In this document: piece after piece, positions 32,007-44,254 of the stretch
Layout of the letters: each line of letters starts with the position of its first letter
How positions within the stretch are numbered: position 1 is the stretch's first letter
Assembly (NCBI GenBank): GCA_009763385.1
Contig: CM019825.1
Span: 558,001 to 622,000, forward strand
Source: Coix lacryma-jobi var. lacryma-jobi
Lineage: Eukaryota > Streptophyta > Magnoliopsida > Poales > Poaceae
Reading direction: 5' to 3'
DNA: 64,000 nucleotides
Notes under the pieces: model-generated
The model's input: only the letters and a program-made list of their open reading frames with translations
Databases searched by the model: none
Told to the model about the DNA's origin: nothing
Program-made: the position numbers and the translations under genes

Positions 32007-32953
32007 GTTGAGGTGCCCACAAAGGAGGCGGGGCGGGGCAGGGCAGGGCAGGGGTGGATGAAGATTGTTGCGTAGCTGATTTATCTTGCTGGCTATTTGG
32101 CACCTAAGACATATGAGAACCAGAAGAGTGTGGTGGCTGTAATAAACATTCGTCGGCCTTGTGATGCAGGCCCATCTTTTGTGTGTTTCCCTTGAATGGT
32201 TAGAGTAATGTGATTTCCTTTCCGGCACTGATGAACTCAGCTAAAAGACTAGTTATTATTTATCCATATATATATCGATATCGAAGAAGCTTTGATATGA
32301 AGCGGATTCTGACCGATTGATGGGTTGATTTTGCGCTCTGCTCATCATATCAGCTGGGTGTCCATGACCGTTGTAGTCCTGCCTGTGTGCACCACTTCTC
32401 CGGTCCACCCTCGTCTTGCACCTTCACTTCTCTCTGTCGGCTAACGCTGGGCAGCCATTGCCGCCGCGCGTGTGCAGTCACGCTCATTCGCCGCGCTCCA
32501 GAGCATCCCCGAAGATCCCTTGACGCCCACAGTCTGTGACAAGGTGGCGTCGTACGCGGTCATGAAGCACTCCTCGGTTGTGTCGTGCGCCGACACCAGC
32601 AGTCGTGGCCAGGCCAGGGAGCAATGCAGTGTATCTTGGAGCGGTAGAGTAGAGTTGGCTGAGCAGTGAGAGCGACGGGGCCGTGCCCCGGCCCTTACCG
32701 AGCCTCGACAAGAAGAGCAAGGAGATCACATCACATGGGCAAGGAGCCGCAACGGAGATCCATCGGTCCATCGGTGGAGAATGCAAATGTGGTGGCCGAC
32801 TTTCCCCGTGCAAGATAAATCTGTCTTCACAGCCAAAGGCGCAAGAGGCCAAATCCCAGGGGTGGACGGTGGATGTAGCACACCAAGTTACGTCGTGACT
32901 TACCGAAGCTAAGTTAGTGAATCCGTGTCCCGCTGGTGAACAGGAAAGCTAAG
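32007..32953 (+). other. 3' flank of the peroxidase gene, then unassigned GC-rich sequence
   Basis: About 260 bp after the stop may hold the 3' UTR; a GGCGGGGCGGGGCAGGGCAGGGCAG run is at 32028. From 32340 to 32900 the DNA is GC-richer. One frame (32472-32669) reads CDKVASYAVMKHSSVVSCAD, where VVSCAD recalls the class III peroxidase motif CPGVVSCADI. The rest does not match and no second exon was found, so it stays unassigned. Confidence 0.4.
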
Positions 32954-32955
32954 TA

Positions 32956-33053
32956 CTCCCTCCGTCCCATTGACATTGAAAGTGTCGTTAGAAAACCGTG
33001 TCCCCCCTCACAAACACGTTTCCCGGGCGACACTCTCAATGGAACGGAGGGAG
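32956..33053. mobile_element. short Stowaway MITE, 98 bp
   Basis: The ends CTCCCTCCGTCCC and, read inward, CTCCCTCCGTTCC are near perfect inverted copies flanked by TA (32954-32955 and 33054-33055). The interior also pairs: GACACTTTC/GAGTGTCG-type words lie on both arms. Confidence 0.88.
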
Positions 33054-33139
33054 TAGCGATGAAGTCAATTTCGATAAATAGCAAGCCTAATTTAGAGTCT
33101 GTTGTGGAACGTATCTGTTTTGATTGTAAAAAAAAAATA

Positions 33140-33468
33140 GACCCCGTTTAGTATAACTCGGTTTTAGTAGTGAAGCTGTTTTTTTTTTGTTAGAAAATAG
33201 TTTCATGAGTAACTTTTTAGGTGAAGCTGACATGTTTTGAAAAAAATGTTCGACAAAACAGCTTTACCAACAACTTTATGTATAGGCTGGAAGAGAGAAA
33301 TGGTGAAAGACTATTTTTTCAGCTTAATCTCAGCTTATGTTTTTGTGAGAGAGAGAATAAAATAGCTCTATGAGTGAAGCTATTTTGGAACAAATATGTT
33401 TGGCAAAAAGTAGAAAATGCTCGTAACAACTCATGAAGTTACTGTGAGTTATACCAAACAGACGCTTA
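33140..33468. mobile_element. MITE with GTTTRGTATAACTC ends
   Basis: The left end is GACCCCGTTTAGTATAACTC; the right end, read inward, is GCGTCTGTTTGGTATAACTC. The interior has repeated GAAGCT and AGCTTCA words. The related element at about 36012-36358 shares the interior. The TSD is not clear. Confidence 0.6.
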
Positions 33469-33559
33469 AAGAGCTAATTTAGGGATCCAAATTGATATAA
33501 GCTCTTGGAGTTGCTCGTAATGCAGTCTAAGTTTCTTTATTAAATATTGTGTTACGGTT

Positions 33560-34000
33560 AAAGCATAGTCTTTTTATTTTAAGATAGGAATTATCTTGCC
33601 TTCACCTTGCCGGTTTGGTCCTCCTATAGTAAACCAAATCATTATAGAGCGCACGTGCGCTGTGTCGCATAGCAGCGCACGAACGCGTGGCACAACGAGA
33701 GTACAAGAGCAACAAGCGTAAAGCATTGTAATGTGGGGACCAAACGATAAGCTGATGAGAGAGAGCACGCGTGCGTCAGATCTGCGGGCACCAAACGATA
33801 AACATGCGGCTATATATGGAAGTTGTGTGTCAGATATGATTTTTGACATTTCCAAACGGTTTACAAACTTTAGAATATGATATCTTTCTCGTGGAATATC
33901 TATTTTTTATTTCGTTTGCACCATAATCTTTATTATGACGAGATCTACAAAAGTAGATCCATGTTGGATATGTATTAAGGTAATTTACGTGATTATAAAG
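33560..34000. other. intergenic, no gene seen
   Basis: Contains GAGCGCACGTGCGCT at about 33648 and a similar GAGCGCACGTCCGTCC at about 35484. These could mark the two sides of one large AT-rich element of about 1.9 kb, but clean inverted ends and a TSD were not found. Confidence 0.35.
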
Positions 34001-34960
34001 TTTTGCGTTTAGGTCTACAAAGTTTTAAATAGGGTACTTAAAAGTTTTCAAAACTTAATGTAAAATTTTAAATTACAAGATTTCACTTTAGGAGTATAAA
34101 GTTCATAACATGTGAGTACCGAGTTTTAAAAGACTAATATAAAGTTTCTACGTTTAGGCGTAGAGTTTTAAATCACCAAGTTTTAAATTTAACAGTTTAT
34201 ATTGTTTTAAATGTGTGGGTAAAAGTTTCTACATTAAAATGTAAAGTTAAAAATTATAAAGTTTAAACCTTGAAATATAAAGTTTAAAATATATTAGTAT
34301 AAAGTTTTTGTATTTTAAAAATAAAGTTTTAAATTTTGAAATACAAAATTTTAAATGTGCTAATACAAAGTTTGCAATTACAAAGTTTTAAAGCTAGAAA
34401 TATAAAGTTCTAAATGTGCAAATATAAAGTTTCTTAATTTTAAAAATAAATTTAAAATTAAAACCTTTAAATTTTAAAATACAAAGTTTTAATTGTGGTA
34501 GTATAAAGTTTTTGAATTTAAAGTATAAAATTTAAACTTATAAATTTTAGATCTTAAAATACAAAGTTTCAAACGTGCTAATATAAACTTCCTGAATTAT
34601 AAAAATAAAGTTTGTATAGAGTTTTCAAAAACACAGTAAAAGTTCTTTAAATATGTATATATGTTATTTTTTCAAGTATAAATGTTGCCTGAAAAAATTT
34701 AAGATATGCATCTTTTTGATACATACAAATGGACAACAACCTAGCAGTACAAAGTTTTTCTATAGCACCACCAAAGTTTTCAATGTCATAGTTCACAGTT
34801 TGTGAATTCTAATTTTAGTTTATTTAATGTAGCGGTATAAAATTTATAATCTCATAGTTCAGAGTTTTGAATCTAGCGTTGCAAAGTTTGTAATATCATA
34901 ATTCAAAGTTTTCAAATTCAAGAATCAAATTTTACTTTTTGTACTATTTCATAATTTTTT
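34000..34960. repeat. degenerate AT-rich repeat field built on TATAAAGTTTTAAAT
   Basis: Dozens of imperfect 20-50 bp units, each with a (T/C)A(T/C)AAAGTTT core followed by a TTTAAAT/TGTGCTAATA spacer, run through about 1 kb. There is no coding capacity. Fields of this kind occur inside large non-autonomous transposons of grasses; which one is not decided here. Confidence 0.75.
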
Positions 34961-35690
34961 ACCTACACAAATGTAAAGTTCAACAAACTTCATTTATTTT
35001 AATATATTTTGACATATTTTATAATTTTACATAGTTCAAAATTATTTCATGTTTCATATTTTAATGTTATTGTTTTACGTACATAAATATAAATTATATA
35101 TACACACTATTTTTTATTTTTTCTGATAACCTTTTGTGTCTTTTATGGATGTTTTTTTATTTTTTTTGTTTCAGTTGAATCATTAATAGCAGACAAAGTA
35201 TTATGGAAAGTAAAATAGTATGAATGTGTATTTCTGCATCTATATGGATTTCAAACCACCTCCCCGCCCTTTTCATCTCCCACGTACCCGCTATCCCAAA
35301 AGAGAAATAAAAAGCTCATAGAATGTAGAATCTGAATCGGTCTATCAGTCCAGAATCTAGTTCGGAGAAAAATTATTGGGCTGCTTTTAAACCGGTCCAT
35401 AAAAGCTAGACGTGAGAAGGAAGAAAACAAGTCATGTAGGTACGCTGCTATTCGTTTCGTACATGTGCGTTCGGAATTTTACGAGCGCACGTCCGTCCAT
35501 GAAGAGTCCCGCATAGTAAATGACATTTCCTTGATAATCTAAACCAAACTAACCTCCCAACAAATCATCTACCTATTTTCATTTCCTCGCTATGGCTACG
35601 GGCTTGTTTAGAACGTAAGAATACAAGATAGAGATATAGAAAAATAAATCCTATGAAATAAATAGAAATATGACAGAAAAACAGAGAATA
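34960..35690. other. AT-rich intergenic, no gene seen
   Basis: Low-complexity AT-rich DNA. A 60-codon minus frame (35565-35747) is Phe/Ile/Leu-rich only because of base composition. Confidence 0.5.
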
Positions 35691-35970
35691 TATAAAACCA
35701 AGGAAGTGAACATGGAGGAATGTTTGGAACATACTAGTAGGAATCAAAACATAGGAAAATCACTTTTGGTGGGTCCAATATTACACATGATGAAACGATG
35801 AAGGGGCACCCATCACCAGTAAGGCAGATATAAAACCAAGGAAGTGAACATGGAGGAATGTTTGGAACATACTAGTAGGAATCAAAACATAGGAAAATCA
35901 CTTTTGGTGGCCGGGTCCAATATTACACATGATGAAACGATGAAGGGGCACCCATCACCAGCAAGGCAGG
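35691..35970. repeat. recent tandem duplication, units of 138 and 142 bp
   Basis: Copy 1 (35691-35828) and copy 2 (35829-35970) both begin TATAAAACCAAGGAAGTGAACATGG. They differ only by a 4-bp CCGG-type insertion (GGTGGGTCC versus GGTGGCCGGGTCC), one T/C change and the extreme end. The near identity shows the duplication is young. Confidence 0.9.
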
Positions 35971-36011
35971 ACGTTAGCCAGATTCCTCATATGTTGTGAT
36001 TAAGGTCAGTC

Positions 36012-36358
36012 CTAGGTCCTGTTTGCTACAACTCAGCTTCACATCTAAATCTATTTTTTTTAAAAAAGATAACTTCGTAAATAACTTTATAGAAAAAACT
36101 AAATTGTTTTGGTAAATTTGTTTAGGAAAACAACTCCATCAATAACTTTATGTACGATGGAGAGAGAAATGAGGAAGAGAGCTATGAAAACCTATTTTTT
36201 CAGTTTTATATTAACTTATCACTTTATGAGAGGAAAAAAATAACTTTACTCATAAAGCTATTTTGAAAAATAGCTTCACTCATGAAGCTATTTTGAAAAA
36301 AAAAATGTTTGATAAAAAAACAGCTCAAGCTATTGGTGAAGATATGCCAAACAAGGCT
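36012..36358. mobile_element. MITE related to 33140-33468
   Basis: The left end GTCCTGTTTGCTACAACTCAGC and the inverted right end AGCCTTGTTTGGCATATCTTC resemble each other. Interior words (AACTTTATG, GGAGAGAGAAATG, TTTTTCAG) are shared with the 33140 element. Confidence 0.5.
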
Positions 36359-36493
36359 TTAATGCAGATTTTAATGGAGTTTCATTTTCAATAAATGACA
36401 TTAGTAAATTTGTTTATGTGGCGAGGTATTTAGGCCATTCTCAGTGGGGAGTATTGTAACGTTGTTTCTAACACTGTCATCTCGTACAAAATA

Positions 36494-36833
36494 AGAGGAT
36501 ATTTAGTTGGAGGCCAATTTTTTTGTGATCTCATATCAAATGTTGCGGCACTAATTTAGTCTATTAAAAATAGACTAATAAAAAAATAAATTACATATTT
36601 CATCCAGAAACCATGAGACAAATTTAAGACTAATTAATTTGTCATTAGTACATGTTCACTGGAGCTCAACATTGTCAAATTATGAATTAATTAGGCTTCA
36701 AAAAATTGTCTCACAAAATTATCGCAATCTGTGTAATTACTTATTTTTTAGTTTATATTTAATAATCCATGTATATGTCTAAATATTCGATGTGATATGT
36801 GAAAAGCTTTTAGGATGGAAACTAAACAGGGCC
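36494..36833. mobile_element. MITE related to the one behind the DUF155 gene
   Basis: The right end GGAAACTAAACAGGGCC and the left GATATTTAGTTGG are inverted relatives. The interior block AAATTTAAGACTAATTAATTTG and ACATGTTCACTGGAGCTCAACATTGTCAAAT match the MITE at 17409-17715. Confidence 0.55.
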
Positions 36834-36839
36834 TTAAAT

Positions 36840-38275
36840 AGAACTTAGGATAGAACACCTATTTTTAATAGGGAGTTTCATCTATAATTTCATTGGTATT
36901 TTAATTTTACAACTTATAGAGAGTTGATAATCGTGTCAAGAGAGTTTCACCTCATTTCATCTCTTCTTAAATACATTGACATATCATCAAAAAATATCTA
37001 TGTAACAATCTATTTAATATAAATGAAGCTTTTATAAAATTTCCAGAGTTTGTTTATACTTAATCAAATCTAAGCGCTCGTGTAATCATACATACACATT
37101 TTTGCTCATAGAGGAAACTTCTCATTATGTTTATTGGACTTGTGTTGTGCTACTTTTCGTGCTTTGGCCTTATGTATACACTACATAGGGCAACACTATT
37201 CAACCATAAAATCTATCTCACAACCGTAAAGGTCTGAGCTCTCATAAACTTCTTTTTCTCTGTAACCGTAAAAGTCTTCTGAATCATCTTCCGCAACAGT
37301 AAAAGTCTATCCCACAACCTGTCAACCAACTTGCAACATCTGTCAACCAACTTGCAATGTAAATTATTAACAGGAAAGTAAAGATTCTTCTTTTCTTGTC
37401 CACACTCTTCTGAAGCGGTGCATCGTTTGCTCTGAACTGCTAGAACCGTAATTGTTTTTGGAAGCAGTAGTACGTGTCTGCTGTTTGCAGCTAGAAAAAC
37501 ATCTTATGTTCCCACAACCGTAAATTACGAGCAAGACACGCGCGCTTCGCCGCGCATCGGACGAAACAACATAAGTAGAAAATCCATAAACTGTAATACA
37601 CAATAAAAAACAACAGTAAAAACGAATACAAAAGATGTTGAAACAGTTCTTATGCTTGTAAACCGCACGGACAAAAAAAAAGAAGAGACTAAACACCATC
37701 ACGAAACTACAATGGCAAGATAAGCAAAAATAATAATTTCAGAAATATTCCCCAATGTTATCTGGAGGGGAGAAATGAAAACGAACGCCTAAAGATCAGT
37801 GAATGAAGAGGGCACCCAAAATCCAAACCAGGTAACTCCAATAGCATAACCTGGACAGCGAAAAAAACCACAACCAGAAGTGACAGAGCCGTGGCGTGTT
37901 GGCAAAACAACAACGACGAGGAGTGCAGTAAAAGGAATCGAGAGCATACCAGAGCGATGAAAACAAAACCAATGGAGAAGACGGCTTCCTAGTGAGAAAA
38001 TGTCGAGCAGCCGAGTATCGCTATCATTTCAAGGACTCTATATGTAATATATATATATTGCAAAATAATATGATGAAAAGCTAATTGAGTGCACCATAAG
38101 AAAGATGATTAGCGGCATTAAGAACTGCAATAGTTTATTTTTCTACCAAGTACATATAATATGTATCATCGTTATATTGAAAGCAAAGAGCATGCCTAAA
38201 TAAAATACTTGACACTATATTAAACCCCTCTCTGATCCTACATGAATACAAAAAAAGAAATAAATAGAAATTAAA
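36840..38275. other. AT-rich intergenic, no gene seen
   Basis: No supportable gene. CTGTCAACCAACTTGCAA is directly repeated at about 37319 and 37341. AACCGTAAA occurs at least four times between 37225 and 37530. Minus frames such as 37367-37702 carry no domain. Confidence 0.5.
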
Positions 38276-38277
38276 TA

Positions 38278-38533
38278 CTCCCTCTGTCCCTAAAAAAGAG
38301 TCATTCTCGCTTCCCAAAAAGTCAACAAACTTTAACTTTGACCAAATATATATAATAAAATATTAATATTTATGGTATATAATTAGTATCATTGAATAGA
38401 TTTTTGAATATACTTTTATAATAAACTTATTTGGAGATAAAAATATTATACACATCTTGTATAAAATCAGTCAAAGTTGAGAAAGTTTGACTAGCATGTA
38501 TCCTATAGCGACACTATTTCTGGGACAGAGTAG
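38278..38533. mobile_element. Stowaway MITE, 256 bp
   Basis: The ends CTCCCTCTGTCCC and, read inward, CTACTCTGTCCC are flanked by TA (38276-38277 and 38534-38535). It is the same family as 17861-18117 but in opposite orientation, sharing GTCAAAGTTGAGAAAGTTTGAC and CTATAGCGACACTATTT words. Confidence 0.9.
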
Positions 38534-38535
38534 TA

Positions 38536-39398
38536 TGCCAGTTCGTAGAATGATGGATACTATAGCAAACCTTAATCTAACTAAAAATGCTAAAGAAAAT
38601 CTCATGAAAGATTTGACATAAAAACTCAATTTTGAATACAATATAATAAGTAAGGTTGCAAGATGCTGCACCGATTTCACTGCCTCCACCTACATTATCC
38701 ATGCAAGAATATATATGAAGAAAAAACCAGTATACTACCATCGCCTGACCCTTTTTCTCTGTCGCATCCACAAACTAAAAAATAAATTAATATAGAAAAA
38801 TATGCACAAAGAAACCAGTTCTCTTTGAAATCATTTAATGATCCCTCCATACCATCTTTATACATATTGATGAAATTATTAGTAGTAGGTAATCAGTGGC
38901 ACCTAGAAACTTAGGTGACAACAAATGTAAGCTCACAATCAGCCTATCTGGCTATTAAAACCATTGAATTTATATTACTGTTTAATTTATATTACTGTTT
39001 AATTGAACGATGACACTTTATAAATAGAGCATCCTTTTTTCTAAATTGCATGGTGTAAGCAACAATCATATGTTTAAGGTCAATAACGCTCATGGTTCTA
39101 TATTAACTCAATATTAATGCCAAGCTGCCAAGAAAAATAAGAAATTTGAAAACATTGAAATACATCACAACACAATATAATTAGCTCAGATTAACAAAAC
39201 ATGTACCCTATAGCACCAGTAACTGCACTGCAGAGCATTGATCTAGATGTAGAATATTTCACCAGTTAAGCAAACGTTTGTCTGTTCGTGGAAAACTAAA
39301 TATGACACTAACAAATATATGTCATAAAATTATTTATAATACAGGGAATCGTGTAACAGAAAGTGACTGCATCACCCATGAATTTGAACATTTGGACC
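38536..39398. other. AT-rich intergenic, no gene seen
   Basis: No frame, terminus or repeat of note was recognised before the TSD of the LINE that follows. Confidence 0.5.
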
Positions 39399-39408
39399 AC
39401 CAATCATT

Positions 39409-41904
39409 TTTTTTAGAGTTAAAGGGCAGAGCCCCAGCCTTAGATTTAACCAAGACAAAACATGTTTACAGCGTTTAAGAACATCTCAAGAGAACAACCA
39501 AGGTGATCAACCAGAACCACGCACCCTTCTAAACCCACCTATTACATGAGTCACGCTTCCTTAAACTGAGACAAATTGATCCACCTACGACCAGAAATTT
39601 GCGCCTTATATCCCTCATCAACAGCTAAGCGAGTCTCCACTTCCTCCGGAACTTCTTGAAGCTGCCAATCATGTGCCTTTGCATACAGAAACCTCTCCCA
39701 ATCGGCTCCCACTAGAATCATCCAGGCAGCTGATGTGGGCTTGTGGCAAGAGACTTCAACATTCCCAGCTTCTGGTTGAATTCCATCATCTTCTCTTTGG
39801 GACACAAGAGACTCCAATTTTGAAGCATAACTGCCACACTTTGGAGTAAGAGTTTCATATCCTTCCAACATGTTCCCTCTAAAATTTACAACTTTATATA
39901 GAGATTGAGAGGAGTAAATCCCATCCGAAGAAAATCTCCAAATCAGAGAATCCTCTTCATCAGTCAAGGAGATAGTTGAGGCAAGCTGTACAACTTCTAG
40001 CCAAAGATTCATGAGTCTATCATCAACACATCTCCTAAAAGTACATTTGAGATTCACACCATCCCACAAACTAGCTACTGATTCAGACTTCTCATTGACA
40101 AGAATGTAAATCTCCCAAAACTGAAAAGCTAAACTAGAAGAACCTAACCAATTATCTTCCCAAAATTTCACCTTCTTGTCATTGCCTATTTTCCAAGTAT
40201 ACCCCATCTTCGCAGCCGAAGCTGCCCAAATCATACCTTTAAAAAACTGAGAGGTTCCCACCGTGGAACTATCAAAAATGTTGGCCTTACCAGAATTATA
40301 TTTATGATCCAGAAGCTGTCTCCAAAGTTTATTACCATCTAAGTTGTACCTCTTGATCCAAGACGCTAGAAGACAAATATTCAGATCTCTTAAATTAGGA
40401 ACCCCTAAACCCCCAAACTCTTTCCTCATACTAACACTCTCCCAATTAGCTAAATGGTACTTATGGGCATTGGGATTATCTCCCCACAAACAATTTGCTA
40501 GATGAGTATTTAAAACCTTAATAGCCCACTTGGGGAATTTAATAAAAGAGATCAAATAAACTGGAATACTAGTCAAACAAGCCTTAATCAGAACAAGTTT
40601 AGCAGCATAAGACAACAGGTTTCCTCTCCACCCCGCCATCCTTTTGAGCATCTTATCAACTAAGGGCTGAATATCTTCTCTAGAAATTTTTTGGAAATGT
40701 AGAGGCACACCTAAATACTTGATCGGTAGATCCCCAATAGGGCAACCGAAAAGATGAACTAAACTATCAATAACTTCTAAATCCACATTCATCGGAATAA
40801 GCTCACTTTTATGAAAGTTAATACGCATACCCGATAAAAGTTTGAACAGCATAAAGATACATTTTAGATTCCTAGTATAAGCGGGATTTGTATCAGAAAA
40901 AATAATTGTATCATCTGCATACTGAAGAGAGATAATACCACCTGGTCTAAAACTCATCTCTACCCCTCTAATAAGATCCTTCTCCACACCTTTGCCCAAA
41001 AGTTTAGTCAACACGTCACCAACCAAATTAAATAAGAGAGGAGAAATAGGATCCCCTGTCTCAAACCTTTCCCAGTTTTAAAGAAATTACTTTCTTCCCC
41101 ATTGAGGGATACTCCTACCGAACCACCTCTAATCACTTTATCTAACCAACTGATCCACAAAGGGCTAAAACCCCTAGAAGATAAAACTTCAAACAAAAAC
41201 TCCCAACTAACACGATCATAAGCTTTTTCGTAATCTAATTTAAGGATGAGACCAGGATTTTTTGAAGAATGTAAACTATGCACTATCTCATGAGCTATAA
41301 CCACACTCTCTAAAATGTACGTACCTTGGATGAAAGCACTTTGTTCAGGGGAAATTAATCTATTTATGATCCTACTTAATCTAAGAGATAACACCTTCGA
41401 AAACATTTTAAAGCTACAGTTAATCAAACTAATGGGTCTAAAATTTTTCATAGACTTCGCCTCTTCCACTTTTGGAATTAAAGAAATCATAGCAAAGTTC
41501 AATCTGCTCAAATCTAAATCACCCTTAACAAAATCATCAAACAAGGCCATTAAATCATTCTTGATCACGTCCCAAAACTTGTGATAAAACAAGAAGGATA
41601 AACCATCTGGGCCTGGGGCACCCTCAGCATAACAACTCCAAACGGCTTCTTTAACCTCCTTTTCACTAAAAGGTTTGGTTAAAAAATCATTTTCCTCCTT
41701 AGACACTAACTCTTCTTCCTTCCAAAAATTCAGGCCTAAAGCCACCTTACCTTTCTCTTCTTTTCTAAAAAGGTCTTTATAAAAACTAACAGCCACATCC
41801 ATCATTCCTTTTTGGTCTTCCACTATACCAAGAGGACCTTCTAGAGAATCCACTCTCTTCTTCCTACTTCTGTAATTAGCTACAGCCTGAAAGTACGCCG
41901 TACT
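39409..41904 (-). mobile_element. 5'-truncated L1-type LINE with TSD
   Basis: On the minus strand the element opens inside the linker before reverse transcriptase, crosses the RT, and ends GGGGCTCTGCCCTTTAACTC followed by a run of A (T-run 39407-39414 on the + strand). AATGATTGGT, read on the minus strand, flanks both ends (+ strand ACCAATCATT at 41905-41914 and 39399-39408). It is a 10-bp TSD that runs into the poly-A. The 5' truncation and poly-A tail are the marks of target-primed reverse transcription. The copy is about 2.5 kb. Confidence 0.88.
39551..41904 (-). pseudogene. LINE reverse transcriptase, frameshifted
   Basis: The first part (to about 41030) reads RT blocks in order: EGAPGPDGLSFLFYHKFW, NFAMISLIPK, NFRPISLINCSFKMFSKVL, PEQSAFIQGTYI, LILKLDYEKAYDRVSWEFL and GKGLRQG. 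There a frameshift occurs and the second part resumes with LQYADDTIIFSD (the YADD catalytic box) and INFHKSEL. The frame then stays open to 39551. After NLWLEVVQLA and YSSQSLYKVV, the usual zinc-finger region after RT (zf-RVT) is missing. It is replaced by unrelated wording (MLEGYETLTPKCGSYASKL onwards). The enzyme cannot be made because of the shift and lack of a 5' end. Confidence 0.88.
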
Positions 41905-41914
41905 ACCAATCATT

Positions 41915-42365
41915 TTCTCTAGCAGGTATGTAAAATCAATGAGCGATTTCTTATCTCCTCCAGCTATCAGTGACTCCTATAAGTAAAGAAAAGATAGGAA
42001 CATGAGAAAGGAGATATACTTAAAATAATGTTGTGTCAGTAAAAAAATATCTACTGTAAACTACACCATCTGTGCTCGGGAATGGAAGCATAACTATTAT
42101 CTGGCTCCATATGATCTATCAATAAAATGCATTTTAATGATGCTGTATGAAGAAATATCGTGACAACATAATGCTTGAGTACATGTGCGTATTTTTAGAT
42201 TAAGGAACACAAATATTCCGGCCTACCTCATTCTCGAAAGAATGAGTACAACCCTGAGTACAACCATACAATACAGCTCCAAGGAACTCTTAGATCCATT
42301 CCCATTAACCGGGAATCAAAACAATACAACACCTGGTAAATAAAGAAAAACTGTTCTAAGAAAAC
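41915..42365. other. spacer between two LINEs
   Basis: No gene is seen. The right part (42210-42365) is probably the 3' UTR of the second LINE on the minus strand; a clear poly-A was not found. Confidence 0.4.
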
Positions 42366-43766
42366 TTAGTTCTCAATTTTTCTCTGGTGTCTCCAATCCA
42401 TTTTTCCGAAAAAATCGAGTAGCAGGACCTCAATCCTTCTACAACACTCTGTCAAAGCCTTTCTCTCTTTCTCTTTAGACAGCTGAGACCAGTGCCTGGT
42501 CCAATATGTCCCTCTGAAAATAACTTGCAAGAAAGAGTTAGTGCTTGCTTTGTTAAATGCCATATCATTTCTACATAACCACAGAGCCCAGCACATCGCC
42601 GCTAGACCCACTATTACTTGGTTTCTAATCGACTTATCGAAACTCAAAAGCGAAGAACCAAATAAAAGGGTCACATCGCTAGGTGGTTGAAACTTGAAAG
42701 TAATGGACAACACATTCCACATCAATCGAGCCATGTAGCAATCAACAAAAAGATGCTGGATCGATTCATCTAAGGCACAAAAGACACATTTCGTGTCTCC
42801 TTTCCAACCCCTTTTTAAAAGGTTATCCTTTGTGAGTATTACACCTCTCGTTAAATACCAAAGAAAGATCTTAATCTTTAGAGGTATTTTAGCCTTCCAA
42901 AACACTAACTTTCCCGGAATCCTCACTTGTTTCATGATATCTCTGTACAAAGATTGTGTTGTAAACTCTCCATTTTTCCGTAAAATCCAAGTGAATTTAT
43001 CCATATTTTCATTTAGGTTGACAGATAAAATTAAAGAGACAAGATTGAGCCAAGCTTGTAGCTTTTCTCCAACTAAAGCCCTCCTAAAAGAGACGTTGAG
43101 AGGAGAGGTACTTAATATGCTAGCTACTGTATCATTCTTCCGCCTCACTATATTGTATAATGCCGAGAATTTTTTCATTAGAGGTTCCTGGCCTATCCAA
43201 GTGTCTTCCCAAAATCTAATTTGGGTTCCGCTATTGACCAGAAATCTCCCTTTCTGAAAAAAGTATCTTTTGCGTCCATGAGCCCCGCCCAGAAATGCGA
43301 GTCACCTGGCCTTTTAACCGCTTGGGAAAGTGTTCTGTTTTTCAGATATTTCTTTCGGAGGACATCTTGCCAAAGGCCTTCTTCATTTTGCAGTTTAAAT
43401 AACCATTTAGCTAGTAGGCAAGAGTTCTGTACCTCGAAGTCTAAAATGCCTAGCCCACCCATATCTCTAGGTTTGCACAAGATGTTCCACCGTGCAAGTC
43501 TATATTTTTTCTTATGCTCATCACATTGCCAAAAGAATCTAGATCGATAGTAGTTTAGTTTCTTAATTACTCCTTTAGGAATAGTGAAGAAAGACATCAT
43601 GTACATTGGTAAGCTAGACAAAACTGAGTTTACCAGTACTAGTCTACCACCGTACGATAGCAGCTTGCCCTACCAGCTACTAAGCTTCTTTTGGAACCTT
43701 TCCTCAATCACACTCCAATCCTTATTTGTCAATTTTCGATAGTGCAATGGAATTCCAAGGTATCGG
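42366..43766 (-). pseudogene. LINE RT C-terminal region and zf-RVT
   Basis: From 43766 the minus strand reads the block after RT (YLGIPLHYRKL, then an in-frame stop near 43672). MSSLPMYMMSFFTIPKGVIKKLNYYRSRFFW follows, then CKPRDMGGLGILDFEVQNSCLLAKW (43193-43621). A new frame (42366-43178) holds FWKAKIPLKIKIFLWYLTRG and a zf-RVT motif with paired Cys (CVFCALDESIQHLFVDC). It ends KKMDWRHQRKIEN-stop. The parts are separated by a stop and a frameshift near 43190. Confidence 0.85.
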
Positions 43767-44254
43767 TGTAACAACCCAAAAATTTGGACTTTTTAAAATT
43801 TTTCTGTGATTGAGAGGAGCATGTAGTTGCTAGCTAAACCAGGAACAATTTATAAATAAATTGTTGCATTCATGTAGTATTGCTTGTAGGAGTTTGCTGC
43901 AGATTCTCTTTTTACAACTTGAGTCTTATGTTGGAGAGCACATGACCATAGCAACCTCCTTGTATTTCTCTCAGGATTATCTCGAGTCTCTCTCAATGAT
44001 CTCCGACCTTCTAATACGACCACATCCCAACTCTTCTCAGTTCCTCTTGTCTCCATTCCAAGAATCTCCGAGGCATAATAATTCGTAACTTGGGGAAAAT
44101 CCTTTTCCTGTTGTTTTCCTCCTTTTACCTCAAGCTCTTCCTTCAGATTCATCTGAGCAACTAGGAGTGAACTTCCATAGCAACTAAGTGAGAATCCATT
44201 TTTAGAATATAATTCGAAAGTCACCCACGTACATTCTGAATTTCTCCCAAACTC

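Noticed and set aside
34000..34960. AT-rich region as a replication origin or matrix attachment region
   Set aside because: Base composition alone is not evidence, and the repeat character fits transposon filler better.
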